Assembly (NCBI GenBank): GCA_002368575.1
Contig: DFEA01000025.1
Coordinates: 30,055-57,866, forward strand
From: Lachnospiraceae bacterium UBA3814
Lineage (GTDB): Bacteria > Bacillota > Clostridia > Lachnospirales > Lachnospiraceae
DNA length: 27,812 bases
Direction: 5' to 3'
The translations under genes were made by a program, and so were the position numbers. The notes beneath the pieces were generated by a model. That model saw nothing but the letters and a program-made list of their open reading frames with translations. It was not told the origin of the DNA and ran no database searches. Shown here in pieces: positions 1-7,658 of this stretch (positions are counted from its first letter, which is position 1; every line of letters starts with the position of its first letter).

Positions 1-1556
1 ACATGAGCCATGAGATCCGCACACCTATCACCGCGATCCTCGGCATGAATGAAATGATACGCAGGGAGGCTAAGGAGCCCGCAATCCTTGAGTATTCCGA
101 AAACATCCGAAAGGCCGGGGTAAGCCTTCTTGGCATCATCAGCGATATCCTTGACTTTTCAAAGATAGAAACCGGAAGGCTTGAGCTTGAGCTTGAGGAG
201 TATTCCCTTGCGTCCCTTGTGGCCGACCTCTATAACCTCGTTCATTTCCGGGCAGAGGAAAAGGGACTTGAGCTTGTGATAAGGATAGCCCCGGACCTGC
301 CGGAAAGGCTTATGGGAGATACTGTCCGTATAAAGCAGATCATCACAAATCTTTTGACCAATGCGGTCAAATATACCGAAAAGGGCAGTGTGACCTTCGA
401 AATGAAGCCTGTTAAGAAAAGCGGAGACAGGGTTTGCATAGGGGTCTCGGTGACAGATACCGGGATCGGCATAAGGAAGGAGGATACCGGGAAGCTCTTT
501 GAGCCCTTTGACCGTCTTGACCTTAAGAAAACAAGGAGCATAGAGGGCTCGGGACTGGGGCTTGCCATCACGAGGCAGCTCCTTTCGGTCATGAACAGCG
601 AGCTTATTGTGGAAAGCCGCTACGGTGAGGGCTCGAGATTCTATTTTGACCTGTGGCAGAGCATAGTGGATGCCGCGCCCGTTGGTGAGATCGATCCGGC
701 GGAGCTTTTGCACGAGAGCGTCCCGGATACGAAGCGGGAGGCGCATTTTACGGCGCCGGGAATGCGTATCCTTCTCGTCGATGATACGCCGATGAACCTT
801 CAGGTCATCGCGGGGCTCTTAAAGCGCACTATGATGAAGATCGACGTTGCGGAGAGCGGAGCAGGCTGCATCGAAAAATTCGGCGCAAATGACTATGATC
901 TGGTGTTCCTCGATTACAGGATGCCGCAGCTGAACGGCATCGAGACCCTGGAGATGCTGAGAGAGAGGTTCCCCGACAAGTTCAGGAAAACTCCGGTCAT
1001 TTCACTTACCGCAAGCGCTGTTTCCGGCGACAGGGAAAGGATGCTTGCGGCAGGCTTTACTGATTATCTGCCAAAGCCTGTTGATATAGGCGAAATGGAA
1101 CGGATGATGCTCAAATACCTGCCGGAGGATGCCATTGTCATAAAGGAGAGTGACCCCGCTTCTGAAGCAGGGGAGAAGACCTGTCCGGAGCTTCCTCATT
1201 ATCCCGGGCTCGATACGGAAAAAGGGATAGAATACTGCGGGGACGAGGAGGACTATATTTTCGCGCTGAAAACCTTTGCGGCATCGGTACGGGAGAAGGC
1301 GGCAGAGCTTGAGGAAGCACTTTCCTTAAAGGACAAAGAGGCCTTTGTCCTTAGGATACATTCGCTTAAGAGCACCTCGCAGGCAATAGGAGCCTCTCTT
1401 CTTTCCGGGAAGGCTCTGGCTCTTGAGGAGGCCGCAAGGGAGGACGATGCCGAAAGGCTTTTAAGGGAAATGCCTTCATTTCTTAAGGAATACAGGGAGC
1501 TTGGCGCCTTTCTTGAAGATGCCCTTAGGAATCTGGAGGAAGGGACGGCTGGTTAA
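1..1556 (+). CDS. Hybrid sensor histidine kinase (HisKA-HATPase-REC-HPt), 5' end missing
   Basis: The gene is cut by the left edge. The first visible methionine lies inside the H-box (MSHEIRTP), so the real start and any sensor region are upstream. Numbering from that Met, the phosphoacceptor is His3, the N-box NLLTNAVKYT lies near 116-125, G1 DTGIG at 152-156 and G2 GSGLGLAI at 182-189. A receiver domain follows (VDD 259-261, phospho-Asp304 in FLDYRMP, Lys358 in PKP). An HPt domain comes last, with HSLKS at His453. All catalytic residues of a four-step phosphorelay are present. The family autophosphorylates and passes phosphate His-Asp-His to a separate regulator. The CheY-like protein 36 bp downstream is the obvious partner. 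The input signal is not visible. Confidence 0.93.
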   Translation, partial: MSHEIRTPITAILGMNEMIRREAKEPAILEYSENIRKAGVSLLGIISDILDFSKIETGRLELELEEYSLASLVADLYNLVHFRAEEKGLELVIRIAPDLPERLMGDTVRIKQIITNLLTNAVKYTEKGSVTFEMKPVKKSGDRVCIGVSVTDTGIGIRKEDTGKLFEPFDRLDLKKTRSIEGSGLGLAITRQLLSVMNSELIVESRYGEGSRFYFDLWQSIVDAAPVGEIDPAELLHESVPDTKREAHFTAPGMRILLVDDTPMNLQVIAGLLKRTMMKIDVAESGAGCIEKFGANDYDLVFLDYRMPQLNGIETLEMLRERFPDKFRKTPVISLTASAVSGDRERMLAAGFTDYLPKPVDIGEMERMMLKYLPEDAIVIKESDPASEAGEKTCPELPHYPGLDTEKGIEYCGDEEDYIFALKTFAASVREKAAELEEALSLKDKEAFVLRIHSLKSTSQAIGASLLSGKALALEEAAREDDAERLLREMPSFLKEYRELGAFLEDALRNLEEGTAG

Positions 1557-1592
1557 GCCGGTGCTGTTTTGAGCAGAAAGGGGAGAAATGAT

Positions 1593-1952
1593 ATGAGCAG
1601 GATACTGGTGGCGGATGATGATAAGGACATGCTCGCGCTTACGGAGCGCTGGCTTTTAAGGGAGGGCTACACGGTGGATACCGCCGTCTCGGGAGGAGAG
1701 GCGCTTGATAAGCTTTCCGGAACAAGGCCCGATCTGATACTGCTTGATTACAGGATGCCGGGAATGGACGGCCTTCAGACCCTTGAAAGGATAAGGGAGG
1801 ACGAGTCAAACAGGGATATCCCCGTTATCATAAGGACGGGGGACGGGGAATTGGCCGGTAATGAAAAAGCCCTGCAGGGCGCATACGCTGTGGTGCCCAA
1901 GTCGCTTGGAAAGCCGGGGCTTCTTAATGAGGTTTCGCAGGCACTGCGGTAA
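1593..1952 (+). CDS. CheY-like single-domain response regulator
   Basis: This is a stand-alone receiver of 119 residues with no output domain. The acidic pocket is ADDDKD (residues 7-12), the phospho-Asp is D52 in LLDYRMPGMDG, the switch Thr is in IIRTGDG (T82) and the conserved Lys is K103 in VPKS. The ATG at 1593 is chosen because AGGGGAG lies about 8 bases upstream; an in-frame TTG at 1569 has no comparable site. It follows the hybrid kinase by 36 bp and is probably cotranscribed. It could receive phosphate from that kinase's HPt domain and act by protein contact. Its stop lies 3 bp from the stop of the convergent gene, so there is no room for an intergenic terminator. Confidence 0.9.
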   Translation: MSRILVADDDKDMLALTERWLLREGYTVDTAVSGGEALDKLSGTRPDLILLDYRMPGMDGLQTLERIREDESNRDIPVIIRTGDGELAGNEKALQGAYAVVPKSLGKPGLLNEVSQALR

Positions 1953-1955
1953 ATG

Positions 1956-3680
1956 CTACTGCGGAAGGGTACGGCGGAAGAAGGCCTCCGCAAAAAAGCG
2001 ATGGATCGCGTCGAGAAGGGTATCCTTCTGCGAGGTCTTAAGAAGATATCCGTCAGGCTTGTATTCGAGTATGCGGAACACATGATCCCTGTCGTTCTTT
2101 CCCGTCAGAAAGATCGTCGGAATGGCACAGGTCACAGGATTGCTCCTTATGCGCTTCATAAGCTCGTAGCCGTCCATTTCGGGCATTTCATAGTCCATAA
2201 GTATAAGATCGGGGGTCAGGGCGTTAAGCCCTGAGATCAGCTCGCTTCCGCGTCGGAAGCAGGATACGCCGTAATCCGCGGAAAGCCAGCGGTCTATGAC
2301 CGAGAGATATTCAGGATCGTCGTCCACGATGTAGATGTTTTTCCTGCGGCGGTAATCCCCGGACAGCTCGGAGAATGTGTCCATATCCTTAAGAAAAACG
2401 TTAATATCCACAGGCCGCGGATAGGTGCGGGAAACCCGGAAGGCACTGTTTGAGCTTATTGCAGTCTCGATGTCCGCCACTTCACCGGTAAGGCAGAGGA
2501 TCCTGGAATCATCCTGACAGATCTCCCCCAAAAGGCTCATGATAAGCCCGATATGAGAGGGATCGTCCTTTCTGCCGGGATAATAAAGTATGATGTCTGC
2601 CTCAAACCGGCAGGTAATGATCATTTCAGGCTGATCCGGCACGGAGATCACCGAAAAGCCCGCATTTTTCAGATTGTTTTCTATTCCCTTCGTTACGATA
2701 TCCTGACCGGCCTGAACAAAAAGGATGGTCTTGCTCAGGTCCCTGAGGGCAGGGGCGGTTTCGCTTTTTCTGTCAGAGGAGGCGGCACGGCTCCTTTTAA
2801 GGTCCTTTATCCCCTCCTCCTTAAGGACGGGTGAAAGGAGTTCCGAAAAAGCAAGATAGGAGGAGAGAAGCCCGGGCGTTTCCTCCCGCATCCCCTTCAG
2901 ATCGCCGTTTCCCGCGCAGGTCTCAAGGAAAGCGGCCTTTTCGCGCAGGGCCCTGGCTCCGATGAGCCCGGACATGCTTTTAAGGGAGTGCACCGTCAGC
3001 CTGAACATGGTACGGTCTTCATTTTCAAGATATGTCCTGATATCAGCGGCCTTTTCGGAGATGGAGGAGTGGAAAATATACAGGGCGTCCACATAGTCCT
3101 CCGCGCTGCCGCAGTTTGTTATGCCGGAAACGAGATCTATATGCGGCACGGTCTTTAACCAGCCGGGGAGAAGGTCAAGCTCTCTGCTTATATCGGTCTC
3201 TCCCGGGGCCTTACCCGTCTTTTCGGCGGCCGTACCGGAAAGAGTGTTCATCGGCGGCCTTTCCTTCCTCCGGGGAAGCCAGGTCAGAAGCACCTCAGAG
3301 AGCTGCTCCGGTTCGATGGGCTTTATAAGAACGTCCGAGAAGCCTGCGGCCTTATAAAGATTTATATTTTTCCGCCCCTCATCGGTGGTATGACAGATCA
3401 CCGGAACGCTCCGGCCTCTTTTTTTGAATATTTCCTTAAGTGCTACGAAGGTATCCACACCGTCAGGCTCGGGCATCCGGTGATCAAGGAGGATAAGATC
3501 GTAGTCCTTTTTTTTGCACATTTCCAGGCATTCTCTGCCGTTTTCAGCCTGATCCGAAGCCACACCGCCGGCGGACAGGAGCGATGAGAGGATCATGCGG
3601 TTGATCATCATGTCGTCAACTATGAGTACCTGTGATATTCCGTTCTCCATTAGAATGTTCCCTTCGGCTGCCGTTTTCAT
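1956..3680 (-). CDS. REC-HPt-pseudoreceiver-REC phosphorelay protein
   Basis: The protein has 574 residues, with no kinase core, membrane segment or DNA-binding domain. REC1 spans about 15-135 (VDD 21-23, Asp66 in LLDHRMP, Lys120). The HPt domain spans about 180-285 (His231 in HSLKS). Residues about 317-435 look like a receiver fold that has lost its acidic pocket and phospho-Asp: FVQAGQ replaces the VDD motif and ILYYPG replaces LLDxxMP. REC2 spans about 447-568 (VDDD 452-455, Asp496 in LMDYEMP, Lys548). It is probably a phosphate hub or sink for the facing kinase. Two starts are possible. The ATG at 3680 has GGAG 8 bases upstream but would sit only about 12 bases from the predicted transcription start. 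The ATG at 3650 (MENGISQ) has AAGGGA and a normal leader and may be the true one. Confidence 0.88.
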   Translation of the reverse strand: MKTAAEGNILMENGISQVLIVDDMMINRMILSSLLSAGGVASDQAENGRECLEMCKKKDYDLILLDHRMPEPDGVDTFVALKEIFKKRGRSVPVICHTTDEGRKNINLYKAAGFSDVLIKPIEPEQLSEVLLTWLPRRKERPPMNTLSGTAAEKTGKAPGETDISRELDLLPGWLKTVPHIDLVSGITNCGSAEDYVDALYIFHSSISEKAADIRTYLENEDRTMFRLTVHSLKSMSGLIGARALREKAAFLETCAGNGDLKGMREETPGLLSSYLAFSELLSPVLKEEGIKDLKRSRAASSDRKSETAPALRDLSKTILFVQAGQDIVTKGIENNLKNAGFSVISVPDQPEMIITCRFEADIILYYPGRKDDPSHIGLIMSLLGEICQDDSRILCLTGEVADIETAISSNSAFRVSRTYPRPVDINVFLKDMDTFSELSGDYRRRKNIYIVDDDPEYLSVIDRWLSADYGVSCFRRGSELISGLNALTPDLILMDYEMPEMDGYELMKRIRSNPVTCAIPTIFLTGKNDRDHVFRILEYKPDGYLLKTSQKDTLLDAIHRFFAEAFFRRTLPQ

Positions 3681-3698
3681 CGGGACAGCTCCGTTCCC

Positions 3699-3727
3699 AT
3701 TGTAACATGAAGCGCCCGGTCAGGCAA
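3699..3727 (-). promoter_or_regulatory. Predicted sigma-A promoter for the REC-HPt-REC gene
   Basis: Reading the minus strand, TTGCCT (3727-3722), a 17-base spacer and TACAAT (3704-3699) form a good housekeeping promoter. Transcription would begin near 3692. That leaves only about 12 bases before the ATG at 3680 and about 42 before the ATG at 3650, which favours the later start. Confidence 0.55.
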
Positions 3728-3789
3728 ATATCCGAAATGTCAAAAAACGGCAGCTGATTGCGTTCATGAGTATAAGTTAGAAAAATATA

Positions 3790-3805
3790 ACGTAAACGTT
3801 ATCGT
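3790..3805. promoter_or_regulatory. LacI/GalR-type operator upstream of the sugar ABC operon
   Basis: The 16-mer ACGTAAACGTTATCGT has the centred AACGTT core and symmetric ACG/CGT ends (ACGnnAACGTTnnCGT) typical of LacI/GalR-family operators; PurR boxes have the same plan. The overlapping segment 3787-3802 is also a perfect 7-2-7 palindrome (ATAACGT-AA-ACGTTAT). Its centre is about 70 bp upstream of the predicted start of transcription, so it may serve activation or looping as well as repression. No LacI-family gene is in the window. Confidence 0.55.
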
Positions 3806-3834
3806 AAATCTGCTCAAAAGAATCCATTTTTTTG

Positions 3835-3863
3835 TAGACAGATTGTACGCATTGTTGTATGAT
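3835..3863 (+). promoter_or_regulatory. Predicted sigma-A promoter of the sugar ABC operon
   Basis: TAGACA (3835-3840), 17 bases, then TATGAT (3858-3863). The predicted start near 3870 leaves a leader of about 43 bases with GGAGGAA before the ATG at 3913. The -10 box overlaps the ATG at 3859, which rules that codon out as the gene start. Confidence 0.7.
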
Positions 3864-3912
3864 TGATTTGGCGGTCGAAGACTGCCGGAATTTTCTACAA
3901 GGAGGAAATAAT

Positions 3913-5421
3913 ATGAAAAAGAGATTGTTGGCAACTTTGTTAACAGCTTCAATGACGGCTGCTTTACTGGCCGGTTGCGGAGGCGGTGGTGAGGTAAGTC
4001 TTCCGGAGGAGGCACCCGCCGCGGCTGAGGCAGAGGCAGAGGCTCCTGCAGAAGAGGCTCCCGCAGAGGCGGAGGCAGAGGCTCCCGCAGAGGCTGCTTC
4101 CGGAGACTTTACGGTAGAAGGCCTGAAGGGCCCCATCTCCACAGAAGGTGCTTCTAATGAGCTTGCATACAAGGGAGATATCAGCTACATGCATTTCTCA
4201 ACCTCTGAGGAGGCTGACGGAAACGGCGGCTCCGACGGACACAGAACGGCTATCAAGGCATGGCAGGAGGGCCATCCCGATATCAACTTAAATGAAGAGG
4301 TTCTTGCAAACGGCGATTATAAGGTTCAGATCGCTACCTATGCTTCCTCTGGTGAGCTTCCCGACGTGTTCCTGCTTCAGGGCATGAATACCATCAGCTG
4401 GGTTAACCAGGGCCTTCTGGTAGATCTTACCGACTATATCACAGGCTCTCCTTACGCGGCGGATTACAATATGGATTATCTTGTTCCTCATACCGTTGAC
4501 GGTCATTATTACGGCTTCCCTGTTCTTACAGGCGGAACCTGTACCGTTATCGCATATGATTCCGAGCTTTGGAAGGAAGCCGGCTACGACGAGTTCCCCA
4601 CTACCTGGGATGAGGTCGAAAAGGCCAAGGCTTTCTTTGACGAGGAAGGCATCGATACCATCGGCTTTGGTAACCAGGGCCAGTGGAACCTGAATTCCTG
4701 CTTCGTATCCTGTCTCGGATATCAGTACACCGGAACTGACTGGTTCTCAAGCATCATCGCAGGCGACGGCAAGGCTTCCTTCACGGATCCCGAGTTCGTT
4801 GCGGCACTCAAGGAGACCCAGTATCTCTTCCATGATTCAGGGCTTTTCAACAGCGACTTCAACATGAAGACAAACGAGGATGCCCGTGAGCTTTACATCG
4901 CAGGCGACTGCGCAGCTTACATCGGCGGCAACTGGGATATCGATTACATCAAGGAAACTCTTAAGAACGAGGATCCCGAGAAGTATGCGGCTACAAAGTT
5001 CGCTGTTCTTCCTAAGGCTCCCGATGCCACAAAGTATGAGAAGTTCCAGAACATCGGTCTTGGCTATTCCATAGCTATCAATGCAAAGGTTGCAGAGGAT
5101 CCCGACAAGCTCGCTGCCTGCGTAGACCTTGCACAGTATCTGACAGGTCCCGCATTTGCTGAGTATGTTGGAAAGTATTATGCTCTCGGCGGCTTCTGCA
5201 AGGCTGACGTAGATCTTTCCTCACAGGATCAGTTCGTACAGGATTTCTACAATTTCTCCTATGTTGATACCAAGGGCTGTGAGATCTATGATTCTTATGT
5301 AGACGGTTCCGTATGGTCTGTTCTTAATACGGAGATGCAGGAGATGGTAAACGGCGACATCGATCCCGAGAAGGTTGCGGCCGATACCCAGGCTGCGTAT
5401 GAGGCTTATCTCGGAAAGTAA
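3913..5421 (+). CDS. Carbohydrate ABC transporter substrate-binding lipoprotein
   Basis: This is an extracellular receptor of the MalE/SBP_bac_1 type, 502 residues, that captures a sugar or oligosaccharide for the two permeases downstream. The ATG at 3913 follows AAGGAGGAAATAAT. The signal peptide starts [10 protein letters not shown] and ends in lipobox LLAGC, so Cys22 should be lipidated. Residues about 27-62 form a tether made almost only of Ala, Glu and Pro. The mature domain shows the family pattern of a YGFPVLTGG segment, then [20 protein letters not shown], and a Trp/Tyr-rich ligand region ([12 protein letters not shown]). The ligand cannot be named from sequence. The operon has no ATPase gene, as is usual where one shared MsmX-like ATPase energises many sugar importers. 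Confidence 0.93.
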
Positions 5422-5503
5422 GCCGGGGAAGTCGATTTAGCGGGCGGAGAGCTTCTGCTGCATTGAAGTGATCCGCAGATCGGCGCAGTATGTGAAGGCT
5501 TTT

Positions 5504-5538
5504 GCTCCTGCGGCGGCAGTATTTGCCGCCGCAGGAGC
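5504..5538 (+). promoter_or_regulatory. Intercistronic hairpin between binding protein and first permease
   Basis: A perfect 15-bp stem has arms 5504-5518 (GCTCCTGCGGCGGCA) and 5524-5538 (TGCCGCCGCAGGAGC) and a 5-base loop. There is no following T run, so it is not an ordinary terminator. Hairpins here commonly protect the binding-protein message from 3' decay and lower permease expression. That role is inferred. Confidence 0.75.
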
Positions 5539-5564
5539 TTTGAAAGAAGGAATGGGGGCGGAAT

Positions 5565-6551
5565 ATGCTGAATTCGATAAGACCTAAGAACAGAGTCATC
5601 TTTGGCTATTTGCTCATCCCGGTGGCTCTTTTTATTTTTACCGTTTTTGTGCCGCTTGTGGCGGCTCTCTTCTACAGCTTTTATGACTGGAAGGTTGGTC
5701 CGAACAAGATCTTCAACGGGCTTGAGAATTATGTAAAGCTCTTTCACGACGAGGTATTCTGGGCGTCCTTCAGGCATAATATCTTCCTTGTTGTTTTCTG
5801 TATAGTGGGTCAGGTCGGGATAGCCTTTATCCTGGTCATGATAATCAGCTCAAAGCTGGTAAAGGCAAAGGGCATCCACAGGACCTTCGGCTTTTTCCCG
5901 AGTACGATATCCGCGGTCTGTATAGGCTTTATCTGGCTTATGATCTATGATCAGAGAAAGGGGCTTTTAAACTGGTTCCTGGTTCAGATCGGAAAGATCC
6001 CGAACATGAAATCCGGGCCGGTCTGGCTTAACGAACCCGAGCTGATAATGCTCTTAGTCTCGATACCTCTGGTCTGGCAGTATGTGGGATATTACATGGT
6101 CATCATCCTTTCGGCCGTTGCCTCCATCGATACCGAGGTACTGGAATCCGCGGAGATAGACGGCGCAAACGGGATACAAAGGGCCCGTTACATTGTACTG
6201 CCTCTGATAAAGAGTACACTGCTTGTTTGTGTTACCCTCTGTATAGCGGGTAATATGAAGGCTTTCGATAATATATTTGTCATGACAAAGGGAGGGCCGG
6301 GGTATTCCTCGATGGTTATGGCGATGTACGGCTACAAGACCTCCTTTGAAACGGGTTATCTGGGGTACGGCTCCTGCATATCCGTTGCGATCTTTGTTCT
6401 TTCACTCATCGTTATAGGCGGCTCACAGGCCCTGCTCAATCACTTCACTACCGACGAATATGATAGGAATGAGGCAAAGCAGGCAAAGCAGCGCCAGAAG
6501 GATATGATCGCTGCCGCAAAGGCAAAATACGGGAAGGGAGGGCTTAGATAA
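5565..6551 (+). CDS. Sugar ABC transporter permease (MalF/UgpA type)
   Basis: This inner-membrane subunit has 328 residues and six or so hydrophobic segments; the first starts at about residue 14 (YLLIPVALFIFTVFVPLVAA). The cytoplasmic EAA loop that docks on the ATPase is clear: LESAEIDGANGIQRARYIVLPLI near residues 192-214, with the expected D-G core. The C-terminus is a charged tail rich in Lys, Gln and Ala. The start at 5565 is the ATG after AGAAGGAATGGGGGCGG; the spacing is loose and expression may depend on upstream translation. The stop overlaps the next ATG by one base, so the two permeases are translationally coupled and probably form a heterodimer. Confidence 0.93.
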   Translation: MLNSIRPKNRVIFGYLLIPVALFIFTVFVPLVAALFYSFYDWKVGPNKIFNGLENYVKLFHDEVFWASFRHNIFLVVFCIVGQVGIAFILVMIISSKLVKAKGIHRTFGFFPSTISAVCIGFIWLMIYDQRKGLLNWFLVQIGKIPNMKSGPVWLNEPELIMLLVSIPLVWQYVGYYMVIILSAVASIDTEVLESAEIDGANGIQRARYIVLPLIKSTLLVCVTLCIAGNMKAFDNIFVMTKGGPGYSSMVMAMYGYKTSFETGYLGYGSCISVAIFVLSLIVIGGSQALLNHFTTDEYDRNEAKQAKQRQKDMIAAAKAKYGKGGLR

Positions 6552-7438
6552 TGGCTTCGGAAAAGATTCTTGAGACTCAGGCTGTTAAAAACGAATCCTC
6601 CGGTACAAAGGCCGGCAATACCATACTGGGGATCATCTTAAACGTGTTCATGTGGATATTTTCCTTAAGCTGCATCTTTCCGCTTATCTGGATGGGCTAT
6701 TCATCCCTTAAGCAGAAAAGGGACTTTAATAAGGACATATTCTCACTGCCCAGTGAGCCAAGCCTCAGCAATTACCAGAGGATCCTCTCAAATCCTGACT
6801 ATAATATAGCATCGTCCATGATAAACAGCACAAGGACGACGATCATCTCAGTTGCCCTGATCGTTGTATGTGCCTTCATAGTAGGCTATATCCTTGCAAG
6901 GTGCAGCTTTAAGATGAACCGTCCCCTGTACCTTATGTTCCTCATGGGTATGCTGATCCCCGTGCATTCGCTGATGGTACCTATATATATCATCTTTTCA
7001 AGGGCGGGGCTTTTAAACAAATGGTATACGCTGCTGATGCCGTATCTGTGCTTTAACCTCCCGGTGTCGCTTTTCCTGGTGGAGGGCTATGTGAAGGGGA
7101 TACCGACCGCGCTTGAGGAAGCGGCGGCCATAGACGGCTGCTCCTTCTCAAGATCGATGTTCTCCATAATCCTTCCGATCTGCAAGCCGATACTTACAAC
7201 GGTTGCGATAATAAATGTATTCGGCTGTTGGAACGAGTTCTCCTTTGCGCTGATACTTCAGAGCAAGGCTTTCCAGACGGTTCCTCTTGCCCTTAAGAAC
7301 TTTACCGGCCAGTTCAATTCGGATTTTCCGAAGATGATGGCGGCGATGCTGTTAACTATGTCTCCGGTGGTGATCTTCTACTTTGTATTCAGCAAGCAGA
7401 TCATAAAGGGTATGGTTGCCGGCGCGGTGAAGGGATAA
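6551..7438 (+). CDS. Sugar ABC transporter permease (MalG/UgpE type)
   Basis: This second membrane subunit has 295 residues. It has a hydrophilic N-terminus of about 25 residues, a first membrane segment starting near residue 27, and the family segment GMLIPVHSLMVPIYIIF near residue 135. The EAA motif LEEAAAIDGCSFSRSMFSIILP contacts the ATPase. The ATG overlaps the previous stop (TAATG). It is the last gene of the operon and is followed 48 bp later by an intrinsic terminator. The pair matches the CUT1 group of importers for oligosaccharides or glycerol-phosphate-type substrates. The exact substrate is unknown. Confidence 0.93.
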   Translation: MASEKILETQAVKNESSGTKAGNTILGIILNVFMWIFSLSCIFPLIWMGYSSLKQKRDFNKDIFSLPSEPSLSNYQRILSNPDYNIASSMINSTRTTIISVALIVVCAFIVGYILARCSFKMNRPLYLMFLMGMLIPVHSLMVPIYIIFSRAGLLNKWYTLLMPYLCFNLPVSLFLVEGYVKGIPTALEEAAAIDGCSFSRSMFSIILPICKPILTTVAIINVFGCWNEFSFALILQSKAFQTVPLALKNFTGQFNSDFPKMMAAMLLTMSPVVIFYFVFSKQIIKGMVAGAVKG

Positions 7439-7486
7439 TAAGGTCCCGGGCGCACGGTCTGTAAACAAACCGTTACAGTGATGTTT

Positions 7487-7520
7487 AAAGCACTCCGATT
7501 GATCCTCGGGGTGCTTTTTT
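7487..7520 (+). terminator. Rho-independent terminator of the sugar ABC operon
   Basis: Arms AAAGCACTCCG (7487-7497) and CGGGGTGCTTT (7507-7517) pair over 11 bp with one G-U. A 9-base loop separates them, and a run of T follows through 7520. Confidence 0.9.
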
Positions 7521-7591
7521 AATCGTTTTTTTCATGGGGTTGTGAGGATATTAAGAGATTGCCCTGATACATACTACAGACAGTTCCGCAG

Positions 7592-7620
7592 TTGAACATA
7601 GTTTGTAATAATGTTATAAT
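7592..7620 (+). promoter_or_regulatory. Predicted sigma-A promoter of larEBC
   Basis: TTGAAC (7592-7597), 17 bases, then a consensus TATAAT (7615-7620). Transcription should begin near 7627, giving a leader of about 32 bases to the larE ATG. Confidence 0.8.
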
Positions 7621-7633
7621 TCCTGCGGCAGGA
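7621..7633. promoter_or_regulatory. Palindrome across the larE transcription start, candidate operator
   Basis: TCCTGC-G-GCAGGA is a perfect 6-1-6 palindrome directly after the -10 box and centred on the predicted first transcribed base. A protein bound here would block initiation. No cognate regulator is adjacent, and the short length allows chance. Confidence 0.35.
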
Positions 7634-7658
7634 CCGATATATAACAGAGGATCTTAAT

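Noticed and set aside
3859..3912. Earlier start for the sugar-binding lipoprotein
   Set aside because: The codon falls in the predicted -10 box and would place charged residues ahead of the signal peptide; AAGGAGG precedes the ATG at 3913.
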